Shown: positions 1 through 6,355 of the stretch, one piece after another
Layout of the letters: the number at the start of each line of letters is the position of its first letter
Numbering within the stretch: the first letter of the stretch is position 1
Source: Candidatus Pacearchaeota archaeon
GTDB lineage: Archaea; Nanobdellota; Nanobdellia; Pacearchaeales; GW2011-AR1
Direction of reading: 5' to 3'
Assembly: GCA_002689985.1 (NCBI GenBank)
Contig: NZDC01000001.1
Span: 1 to 22,639, forward strand
DNA length: 22,639 nt
The notes under the pieces: model-generated
Seen by the model: only the letters and a program-made list of their open reading frames with translations
Databases searched by the model: none
What the model was told of the DNA's origin: nothing
Made by a program: the position numbers and the translations under genes

Positions 1-59
1 TTGTTTTAATAGGAAAAAAACCTGAAAAGTCAGAAGAATTTGGGGAAAGCTATTATTAA
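1..59 (+). CDS. C-terminal tail of an upstream gene (partial)
   Basis: An open frame enters from the left edge (full codons from position 3) and reads VLIGKKPEKSEEFGESYY before a TAA at 57-59. A long T-rich tract follows at once, as expected at the end of a transcribed gene. Only 18 residues are visible, lysine- and glutamate-rich, so no family can be named. It could be a chance open frame. Confidence 0.4.
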   Translation, partial: VLIGKKPEKSEEFGESYY

Positions 60-61
60 TT

Positions 62-96
62 ATTTTTTTTATTTTTTATTCTTATTTTTTTTATTA
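62..96 (+). terminator. T-rich transcription terminator
   Basis: Three runs of T (8, 6 and 8 residues) lie directly after the TAA at 57-59. U-rich tracts without a required hairpin are the usual archaeal intrinsic terminators. It would end the gene that enters from the left edge. Confidence 0.5.
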
Positions 97-116
97 TATA
101 GACGTAAGTCTAGATA

Positions 117-160
117 TTACTTATAAGTAAACCTTATAAATGCATAATTCGCGGAATTAT
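117..160 (+). promoter_or_regulatory. TATA box with two flanking palindromes
   Basis: A TATA-like CTTATAAA lies at 133-140, about 32 nt before the ATG at 169. A perfect 14-bp palindrome (TTACTTATAAGTAA, 117-130) sits just upstream of it. A second inverted repeat, ATAATTC-GCG-GAATTAT (144-160), lies between the TATA box and the expected transcription start. That placement would let a dimeric repressor block polymerase loading, but an operator role is inference. Confidence 0.45.
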
Positions 161-168
161 TATATAAA

Positions 169-408
169 ATGATAAAATACTTAGAAGAAGATTTATTATA
201 TACGCAAGGAGAAGTAGACGAAGTTCTAGAAAAGGTAAGTATGGAAGGTATTGATATGATAAGTATAGAAGATATGAATATCTTGGGCTATGCAGTTAAA
301 GCGGGATTAACTAATGATGACAAGCTCCTTAAAAAACAGAGGAAATATGAAGAGACTCATCATCATAAAGAAAACCTTCATCATGTAGCTTATTCTCTAG
401 ATCTTTAA
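169..408 (+). CDS. small acidic hypothetical protein with histidine-rich tail
   Basis: A 79-residue protein I do not recognise. There is no signal peptide or membrane segment. The N-terminal two thirds are acidic and look helical; the tail has a basic patch (KKQRK, about 55-59) followed by HHH (64-66) and HH (71-72), which could bind a metal. The ATG at 169 has a TATA box at a suitable distance. Its 3' end overlaps the 3' end of the convergent SMC gene by 12 bases, so the two genes meet tail to tail. The flanking palindromes suggest regulation. Function unknown. Confidence 0.6.
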   Translation: MIKYLEEDLLYTQGEVDEVLEKVSMEGIDMISIEDMNILGYAVKAGLTNDDKLLKKQRKYEETHHHKENLHHVAYSLDL

Positions 409-3255
409 ACTAATTGTCTTACTTATCCCATCATGCATGCTTACTCCATATAGGTTTGTAGCACTTGTGATAATTTCATCATTATGAGTTATTACAATAT
501 ATTGTCCTTTCTTCATATATTTCTTTAAAAGACCTCCTAATCTTTCAGAATTCCTTTTATCTAGTGCAGCATCAATTTCATCAAGAATATAAAAGAAATA
601 AGGCCTATATTCCTGAATTGAAAAGATAAGTGATAAAGCAACCAAAGTTTGTTCTCCACCTGATAAGGATTTTACATCAAAATACTTTCCATGACCTGTT
701 TTTACAAGAATATTTACTCCTCCTTCAAATGGATCTTTTTTATCTTCTAATTCTAATGAAACATGGCCTTTTGTACTTAATTCTGAAAAGTTTCTTGAGA
801 AAGTCTCATTTAAAGAATTTAATGTTGTAAGAAATGCTTTTTTCTTTTTTATATCAATTTCATGAATTATCTTATGAATTCCTTCTTTTTCTTTTGATAT
901 TACTTCTACTTTATCTTTTATTGAATCATATTCTTGCTTTATAGAATCATATACTTCTAAAGAACGTAAATTAACAGAACCTATTTTTAATAGAACACTT
1001 TGAGTTTTTTCTAGTTTTTGTAAAAGTACCTCTTTACTTGCTTTTATTATTTCAATATTTTCAAATTCAGATAATTCAATTTCAAGATTCTCAATTTCTG
1101 CATCAAATCTTGCTTTTTCAACTTTTAAGTTATTTATTTCCTGCTCAACATTATGAATATTATTTTGTTTTGTTAAAATAATTGATTCATTTTCTCTAAT
1201 TCTTGTATTTAATAAATCTCTTTCAGAAATTAGTTTTTTGAATTTTCTACTTAATGTTTCTTCTTGTTCTTTTTTATTTTCAAGTAAATCTTCTTTTTCA
1301 TCTTTATTAGCTTTAATAATATTAATTTCTTCATCTAAATCTTCTTCATCTCTTAAGAGTTGTTTTAAGGATATTTTAGAGCGATCAAGTTCTCTTTGTT
1401 TAAAAGATATCTCTGAATCAACATTTTCTTTATTTCTCATAGAAATTTCTTGAATTTCAACTCTAACTGTTTCATATTTATGTTCTATATTTGAATTCTC
1501 ATCAAAATTCTCATCTAAATATTTTCTTCTTTTTTCTATTTCTATAATTTCTTTTTTAGTATTATCTATCTTTTCTTGAAGAGTTTTAATTTGTTCATTT
1601 TTTTCATTGATATTAGTTATCTTAATTAAATCTGATTCTCTTTGTAATATTTCTAGATTTATTTTATCTATATCCTTTTTTAACTCTTCACTTTTTTTAG
1701 ACATATTGACTAACTCTTTATTTGAGTTTTTAATTTCCTCTCTTAGAGAATTTATCTTTGGAATTATTTCACTATCTATTGAATTTATATGTTCTTTTGT
1801 TATTTTGCTTTTACAAAGTGGACAAATATCCATCTTAGAAATCTTTTCTTTTAATTTATCCTGGTTATTAATTTCATAAAGGTTAGTATGAATTATCTTT
1901 TCAAATTTAATTTGATTTTTATTTATTATTTCTATATTTTCTTTTTTTTCTAAAAGTGTTGTTTTTAATTTATTTACTATATCTTGATTTGTTTTCTTAT
2001 CAAATAATTCACTTGAAATAGAATCTATTTGTCTTAAAAGAAGATCAGATTCATTATTATAATTTTGAAATACAGATTTTTTATCTTGAATTCTTTCTTT
2101 AATTGATTTTAATTCAGATTTAACCATATAGAATTTCTTTCTTTCTTCTTCTAATTTTTCTAATTCTTGTTTTTTAGATTCAATGTCCTTTTGTTTTGTT
2201 AATTTTGTTGGAGATTTTTTTTCTAGTTCTTTTATTGTTAAATCATTATCTCTTATTGATATTTCTAATTCTTCTTTTTGTTTATTATTTTCAGAAAGTT
2301 TTTTTTCATAATTTTCTAAATTAACACTTAATCCAGCAAGTTCTGCTCTTATATTTGCTATTTCCTGATTTAATCTTTCTTGTTCTATTCCTGTTGATTT
2401 TTTAATTGTTGAATTTATAGAATTAATTTTTAATTCAAAATTATCCATTAGTGTTCTAATACTTGTTGTTGCTTTTCTTATTTTTTCAATTTCTTCATTT
2501 TTTTTAGATATATCTAAATTTATCTTTTCTGATTCTTTTTTCTTTTTAATTAAATCATGATTAATTATACTTGCCTTATATCTTTTAATTTCATATTCAG
2601 ATTTTTTGTATTTTAATGCTTGTTGTCTTTCACTTTCTAAATTATTTAGATGAGAAGTTCTTTCTCTTAATATAGCTAAAACTTCTTTTAATTTTTCTTC
2701 TGTTTTATCTAATTCTTTTAAGGATTTTTCTTTTCTTATTTCATAAATTGAAATACCTGATACTTCCTCAATTATCTTTCTTCTCTCTTCACCTTGCATT
2801 CTTACAAAATTTTGTATTTCTCCTTGTAAGATTATATTAAATCCATTAGGATCTATTCCTGCATGAGCAAGTAAAGCTAAAACTTCTTGTCTTGTTTTTG
2901 TTTCATTATTTATTTTATAGATACTTTGTCCTGTTCTTTTGATAATTCTCTTTATTGATATCTCATTTTCATCTTTTACAAATATTTTATCAGAATTATC
3001 AAATATTATTTCAACTGATGCTTCTTTTGCAGGAGATGCTATTTTACTTCCTAAAAATATTAAATTCTTTGCTTTTGCTGCTCTCATTGATTTTATACTT
3101 AAACGTCCTAAAACAAAACATAATGCATCTGTTACATTGGATTTACCACTTCCATTAGGACCAAGAATCACATTAATCCCTTGATTAAAAGGTAATTCTG
3201 TTTTTTTTACAAAACTCTTAAATCCATATATCACCAATTTTTTTATGTGGGGCAT
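397..3255 (-). CDS. smc: SMC-type chromosome ATPase with a Rad50-like zinc hook instead of a hinge
   Basis: ABC-type ATPase of the SMC family, 952 residues against the usual 1150-1200. The N-terminal head has the SMC signature GFKSF (11-15), Walker A GPNGSGKS (32-39), an R-loop-like KSMRA and a Q-loop. The C-terminal head has LSGGEQ (864-869), Walker B with D892/E893 followed by an SMC-style AALD D-loop, and H924. DEIDAALD and GFKSF fit SMC rather than Rad50. Between the heads lie two long Lys/Glu-rich coiled coils. No SMC hinge domain is visible. At the exact centre is CPLC (C478, C481) followed by KSKITKEH, closely matching the Rad50 zinc hook. It should organise or repair DNA as a zinc-linked dimer. 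It follows rnhB by 37 nt but has its own TATA-like box in that gap. No ScpA/ScpB or Mre11 gene is in the window. Confidence 0.9.
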   Translation of the reverse strand: MPHIKKLVIYGFKSFVKKTELPFNQGINVILGPNGSGKSNVTDALCFVLGRLSIKSMRAAKAKNLIFLGSKIASPAKEASVEIIFDNSDKIFVKDENEISIKRIIKRTGQSIYKINNETKTRQEVLALLAHAGIDPNGFNIILQGEIQNFVRMQGEERRKIIEEVSGISIYEIRKEKSLKELDKTEEKLKEVLAILRERTSHLNNLESERQQALKYKKSEYEIKRYKASIINHDLIKKKKESEKINLDISKKNEEIEKIRKATTSIRTLMDNFELKINSINSTIKKSTGIEQERLNQEIANIRAELAGLSVNLENYEKKLSENNKQKEELEISIRDNDLTIKELEKKSPTKLTKQKDIESKKQELEKLEEERKKFYMVKSELKSIKERIQDKKSVFQNYNNESDLLLRQIDSISSELFDKKTNQDIVNKLKTTLLEKKENIEIINKNQIKFEKIIHTNLYEINNQDKLKEKISKMDICPLCKSKITKEHINSIDSEIIPKINSLREEIKNSNKELVNMSKKSEELKKDIDKINLEILQRESDLIKITNINEKNEQIKTLQEKIDNTKKEIIEIEKRRKYLDENFDENSNIEHKYETVRVEIQEISMRNKENVDSEISFKQRELDRSKISLKQLLRDEEDLDEEINIIKANKDEKEDLLENKKEQEETLSRKFKKLISERDLLNTRIRENESIILTKQNNIHNVEQEINNLKVEKARFDAEIENLEIELSEFENIEIIKASKEVLLQKLEKTQSVLLKIGSVNLRSLEVYDSIKQEYDSIKDKVEVISKEKEGIHKIIHEIDIKKKKAFLTTLNSLNETFSRNFSELSTKGHVSLELEDKKDPFEGGVNILVKTGHGKYFDVKSLSGGEQTLVALSLIFSIQEYRPYFFYILDEIDAALDKRNSERLGGLLKKYMKKGQYIVITHNDEIITSATNLYGVSMHDGISKTISLKI

Positions 3256-3275
3256 GTATAAAATGAGTTTGAGAA

Positions 3276-3285
3276 GTTTTTAAAG
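3276..3285 (-). promoter_or_regulatory. TATA box of smc
   Basis: On the minus strand CTTTAAAAAC is centred about 25 nt before the smc ATG at 3255, inside the 37-nt gap after rnhB. It predicts a leaderless smc transcript that can be made separately from rnhB. Confidence 0.5.
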
Positions 3286-3292
3286 ATTAGGA

Positions 3293-3964
3293 TTAAAAAT
3301 CACTTAACTTCTTTTGAGTTAATTTTGCACAAGCATTTCTCCAAGTACTCCAGGTTTTTCTAAAAATTCCTTTATCTTTATGTTTTTTTGCGTGTTTTTC
3401 TAAGAATTTACAGGTTGTAGGATCAGATGTATATCCAGAACCAATTTCTTTTCCATATTTTTTCTTAAGTTTAGACATTTCTATTTCTCTTGTATTTTTT
3501 GCGAGAATTGATGCAGCAGAAACAGAGACATGATTTCTATCAGCTTTATGTTCACAAGAAATTTCTAAATTTGATAAGTTATCTATTTTTGTTTTTAGTA
3601 AATCCTGCCATTTAGTTAAACTAGGTGAAGGACAATCAATTACAACTTTTATTTTTCTAGAACCTTTATTTATTTTATTTATTATTTCTGCTGCTTTTAT
3701 TGCTTCTAATTCATTTAAATTAACTCCTTTATGATTTTCTCCGTCTATTTCCATTGGTTGAGAAAGAACAACTTCAAAAGTTTCTGCTTTCTTTTTAATT
3801 TTTTCTTCTAAGAATTCTCTTCTTTTTTGAGTTAGTTGTTTACTATCTTTTACACCTAATTTTTTTAATTCTGTTTCTGTTTTTTTATCCATTAAACATC
3901 CTGCAAGAACCATTGGACCAATTACCGGACCTCTACCTGCATCATCAATTCCTAGAGTTAGCAT
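3293..3964 (-). CDS. rnhB: ribonuclease HII
   Basis: Endonuclease that nicks RNA:DNA hybrids and excises misincorporated ribonucleotides; 223 residues, the normal archaeal length. The N-terminal motif reads GIDDAGRGPVIGP, then DSKQL (40-44), D110 in VVIDCPSP, D142 in the HKADRNHVSVSAASI block, and the conserved tyrosine in GSGYTSDP (Y178). The family dyad is Asp-Glu in DEAGRG; here the second residue is Asp (D7, D8), a conservative but unusual change at a catalytic position. The other acids are intact, so the enzyme is probably active. The ATG at 3964 is supported by a TATA box 25-26 nt upstream, shared with the divergent initiator tRNA gene. smc lies downstream on the same strand. Confidence 0.93.
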   Translation of the reverse strand: MLTLGIDDAGRGPVIGPMVLAGCLMDKKTETELKKLGVKDSKQLTQKRREFLEEKIKKKAETFEVVLSQPMEIDGENHKGVNLNELEAIKAAEIINKINKGSRKIKVVIDCPSPSLTKWQDLLKTKIDNLSNLEISCEHKADRNHVSVSAASILAKNTREIEMSKLKKKYGKEIGSGYTSDPTTCKFLEKHAKKHKDKGIFRKTWSTWRNACAKLTQKKLSDF

Positions 3965-3985
3965 TAATTTTCTAAATTCACAATG

Positions 3986-3993
3986 TTTATAAA
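3986..3993. promoter_or_regulatory. palindromic TATA box shared by rnhB and initiator tRNA
   Basis: TTTATAAA is its own reverse complement. Its centre (3989.5) is 27 nt from the first base of the plus-strand initiator tRNA (4017) and 25.5 nt from the minus-strand rnhB ATG (3964). The same eight bases are therefore ideally placed for both divergent transcripts. No other good TATA box is seen in the 52-nt gap. Confidence 0.55.
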
Positions 3994-4016
3994 TTTAATT
4001 TTTCTTGACATTTTAT

Positions 4017-4092
4017 AGCGGGATAGAGCAGTCTGGTTTAGCTCGTCGGGCCCATAACCCGGAGGTCGTAGGTTCAAATCCTTCTCCCGCTA
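4017..4092 (+). tRNA. initiator tRNA-Met (anticodon CAT)
   Basis: Full cloverleaf of 76 nt. The acceptor stem AGCGGGA/TCCCGCT starts with the A1-U72 pair typical of archaeal initiators; the discriminator is A4092 and CCA is not encoded. The D stem is GAGC/GCTC. The anticodon stem has the three consecutive G-C pairs (GGG/CCC) diagnostic of initiators, with anticodon CAT at 4053-4055. Two oddities: the base before the anticodon is C (4052, position 33) rather than the near-universal U, and the T stem GTAGG/CCTTC has a U50-U64 mismatch. The T loop is TTCAAAT. A TATA box lies 27 nt upstream and a T-rich tract follows. Confidence 0.95.
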
Positions 4093-4105
4093 TTTTTCTT
4101 AAAAA

Positions 4106-4115
4106 GTTTTATAAG
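4106..4115 (+). promoter_or_regulatory. TATA box of tRNA-Ser
   Basis: GTTTTATAAG is centred about 28 nt before the first base of tRNA-Ser, so the second tRNA has its own promoter despite the 46-nt gap after the first. Confidence 0.5.
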
Positions 4116-4138
4116 TTAAGAATTGCCTATAATTTCAT

Positions 4139-4219
4139 GCCTCGGTCGCATAATGGTATTGCACCAGATTGCTAATCTGGACCCTTCGGGGTGCGTAGGT
4201 TCGATTCCTGCCCGAGGCG
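4139..4219 (+). tRNA. tRNA-Ser (anticodon GCT)
   Basis: Class II tRNA that decodes AGC/AGU. The acceptor stem GCCTCGG/CCGAGGC has seven pairs with discriminator G4219, the usual serine identity base; CCA is not encoded. The D stem is GCA/TGC. The anticodon stem is CCAGA/TCTGG with loop TTGCTAA, anticodon GCT at 4171-4173. The long variable arm (4181-4194) forms ACCC/GGGT closed by a UUCG tetraloop. The T stem is GTAGG/CCTGC with one G-U pair and loop TTCGATT. A run of T follows the gene. Confidence 0.95.
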
Positions 4220-4230
4220 TTTTTCTAAAG

Positions 4231-4240
4231 TTTTATAAAT
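4231..4240 (+). promoter_or_regulatory. TATA box of the broken membrane-protein gene
   Basis: TTTTATAAAT is centred 25 nt before the ATG at 4261. The promoter looks intact even though the reading frame downstream is broken. Confidence 0.5.
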
Positions 4241-4260
4241 AATACTGAATATAGTATCAT

Positions 4261-4712
4261 ATGGCATATGATTTAACTACAGTAAATTTACCTGAATCAG
4301 TTCAGGGAGCAATTGGAGGAGGAATTTTAGGAGTTATTATTGGAATTGGAATAATGTTTCTTTTAATTGTTAGTTTAGCAATTTATATTTATCATTCTTT
4401 TGCATGGATGACTATTGCTAAAAAACTAAAATATAAGAGATCTTGGCTTGCATGATTCCTTTTGCAAATAGTGCAATGAGATTACAGCTTGGAAAAAAAT
4501 TCCATTGGGCATGGGTATTTTTATATTTAATACCAATTATTGGATGGATAGCAATCTAGATATTATTAATTATTTCTCACTTTAAAATATTTGAATCATT
4601 AAAATATCCTGGATGGTTAAGTTTATTACAATTACTAGACATTATGACTGGAGGATTGGGGTCTTTAATATATTTAATTGTAATCGGTATAGTTGCTTGG
4701 AAAAAGAAATAA
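4261..4712 (+). pseudogene. disrupted small multi-pass membrane protein
   Basis: The first frame gives 64 residues with a long hydrophobic helix (about 19-45) and stops at TGA 4453-4455. The adjacent frame from 4455 continues a sensible membrane protein: IPFANSAMRLQLG, a helix ending in IPIIGWIAI, then after an in-frame TAG (4557-4559) a third part with KYPGWLSLLQ and a final helix ending AWKKK before TAA at 4710. Restoring one G near 4454 would join WLA to W-IPFAN, so the lesion looks like a one-base deletion plus a nonsense mutation. The repeated WLAWIP/YPGWL layout recalls small archaeal membrane proteins of unknown function. A sequencing error could explain the frameshift but less easily the TAG as well. 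Confidence 0.7.
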
Positions 4713-4714
4713 TA

Positions 4715-5545
4715 TTATTTGTCAATATCGCTAGTTTTTTTATGTCTTATATATAGTCTTTCTAAAATTCTAACAACTCTATCTCTATGTTCTGCTTTTC
4801 CTAAACCTTTCCAATCAAGTAAAGCAAAATCAATTTCTTCATCTGTTTTTTCAATTGCTTCTTTAATCATCTCTTCAGTTATCGGAAGAGTATAGCTTGG
4901 AATAATATGAGATAAAGCAATATTTGAATTTAGTTGAATTTTATTAAAATTTGGACAATAATGAGGTCCTCCAATTCCTATTGCTATTTCATTATAAGGA
5001 TTTTCTTTAAATTTCTTAATTATATCTGATATTGTTTTTGCAATTATAAATCCAGCTTTTCTATCATTCCATTCATTTTCAGTTGAACCTATTTCAATAA
5101 AAATACATGGTTTATCAATTAGTGGTCCATGATGAGTGCATTCTAGTGTTAATTTATAATCTTTAAGATGATATTTTTTAGAATTTTTATTTAATTTTTC
5201 AAATATTTGTTTTTGAAAAAATGCAGAGGTTTTAGAAACTTTGCCTTTTATTCCACCTAGTTCTGCATCTCTCCAGTTTCCTGGAGCATGAATTGATAGA
5301 GTTTTTCCTCCTTTTTTAGATCTATGACATGAGGCAAAGATAATAAAATCATATTGATTTATTTTTTCTAAATCCAAGTTTTCTGTATGAATTATCTCAT
5401 TATCAATTAAATAGAAATCAAAACTACTTCCATCTTTTTCAATTGATGAAATTACTGGATTTTTCCTAAATTGGGAAAGTTGAGTTGTAATATTAATTCC
5501 GGCTTTATCTAATTTAGATGCAATTATTAAATATTTTTTGTACAT
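4715..5545 (-). CDS. dtdA: D-aminoacyl-tRNA deacylase, archaeal/plant type
   Basis: Hydrolyses D-amino acids from mischarged tRNAs, recycling tRNA and keeping D-residues out of proteins; acts in the cytosol. At 276 residues it has the usual family length. Recognisable blocks are ASCHRSKKG (71-79), LSIHAPGNW (83-91), ECTHHGP (135-141), EIGSTENEW (151-159) and IGGPHYCP (191-198). The histidine- and cysteine-rich blocks fit the zinc-dependent DTD2/GEK1 family, unrelated to bacterial DtdB. The ATG at 5545 has a TATA-like box 26 nt upstream. It lies downstream of the pyrimidine pair on the same strand with a 42-nt gap, and its stop lies 2 nt beyond the convergent pseudogene's stop. Confidence 0.93.
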   Translation of the reverse strand: MYKKYLIIASKLDKAGINITTQLSQFRKNPVISSIEKDGSSFDFYLIDNEIIHTENLDLEKINQYDFIIFASCHRSKKGGKTLSIHAPGNWRDAELGGIKGKVSKTSAFFQKQIFEKLNKNSKKYHLKDYKLTLECTHHGPLIDKPCIFIEIGSTENEWNDRKAGFIIAKTISDIIKKFKENPYNEIAIGIGGPHYCPNFNKIQLNSNIALSHIIPSYTLPITEEMIKEAIEKTDEEIDFALLDWKGLGKAEHRDRVVRILERLYIRHKKTSDIDK

Positions 5546-5565
5546 AGATTATTATAAAAAACAAT

Positions 5566-5576
5566 AGTTTTAAATT
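5566..5576 (-). promoter_or_regulatory. TATA box of dtdA
   Basis: The minus-strand AATTTAAAACT is centred 26 nt before the dtdA ATG, just after the pyrF stop, so dtdA probably has its own leaderless transcript. Confidence 0.45.
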
Positions 5577-5587
5577 TTTGTGAATAA

Positions 5588-6355
5588 TTATAATTTACTT
5601 GTTAAGTCAATTGCTGCTTGTCTTATATTTTCTGCTTCATATATTCCTCTACCAACAATTCCATGAAATCTTTTTCCTGCAGCTTTTGCACCTTCACTAA
5701 TTTTTCCACCTTGTTTAATTAATCCAGGTGAATAAAGTATAGATTTAGAAATACCATTCATTTCTATAACATTTTTGTAATATTTTATATAATCTGGTTT
5801 ATTTCCAGGAACAACAAAATCAGTTACCTTCATTTTTGCTGCTAATCCATACATCTCTTCTGGAGCAAAATTTCTTACATATCCAGTTATATCTTCATCT
5901 ATTCCAAGTTCTTTAAAAATTTCTGTATAATTCTTCTTTGTAGTATTTTTAAAATCTCCATCTAAATATCTTGGATGAGTCATTTCTCCACCAACAATTA
6001 CTCCTAAATTTCTATCTTGTGCAGATTTTATCCATTCATATTCTGTTATAGGTCCTGCCTGAGGAAATAAAATTATTGCATTTATACCTGATCTCATTAT
6101 AGAATCCATAAATCTATCAGCTGTATCTGGAATATCTGTTCCTGCCTTTTGATGATCGTAAATTACTGGTTTATCAGTATATTCTCTTGCAATATCAGCA
6201 ACTTCTTTTAAACCAACATCTAAAAATGATACACCAACTTTATATCCTCCAACTCCAGGAATATCAGCTGTTTCTTTAACAATCTCTTCAAAAATTTCAA
6301 GATTTATATCACATGCAGGAATTATACTTCTGTCTCTTTCTATTATATTTATCAT
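5588..6355 (-). CDS. pyrF: orotidine 5'-phosphate decarboxylase
   Basis: Converts OMP to UMP, the last step of pyrimidine synthesis; 255-residue TIM-barrel protein. Visible blocks are GYKVG (K39), the catalytic region YDHQKAGTDIP (66-76), VVPGNKPDY (181-189), the substrate loop YSPGLIKQGG (208-217) and the phosphate-binding IVGRGIYEAEN (233-243). The catalytic block is spaced D67-x2-K70-x3-D74, one residue longer on each side of the lysine than the classical DxKxxD, so this is a divergent subtype. The ATG overlaps the stop of the upstream pyrE-like gene by ATGA, which implies translational coupling and supports a joint role in UMP formation. Another member of the decarboxylase suprafamily is possible but less likely in this context. 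Confidence 0.82.
   Translation of the reverse strand: MINIIERDRSIIPACDINLEIFEEIVKETADIPGVGGYKVGVSFLDVGLKEVADIAREYTDKPVIYDHQKAGTDIPDTADRFMDSIMRSGINAIILFPQAGPITEYEWIKSAQDRNLGVIVGGEMTHPRYLDGDFKNTTKKNYTEIFKELGIDEDITGYVRNFAPEEMYGLAAKMKVTDFVVPGNKPDYIKYYKNVIEMNGISKSILYSPGLIKQGGKISEGAKAAGKRFHGIVGRGIYEAENIRQAAIDLTSKL

Noticed and set aside
630..3184. Several plus-strand open frames of 66-90 codons inside the smc gene
   Set aside because: They are low-complexity Leu/Phe/Ser-rich translations opposite the Lys/Glu-rich coiled coil and have no promoter; antisense shadows.
397..3255. Calling the SMC-like gene rad50
   Set aside because: Despite the hook, GFKSF, KSMRA and DEIDAALD are SMC head features, and no mre11 gene adjoins it.
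4557..4559. TAG as a pyrrolysine or other recoded codon in the membrane-protein gene
   Set aside because: TAG is used as an ordinary stop here (end of the DUF2238 gene), the same gene also has a frameshift, and no recoding signal is visible.
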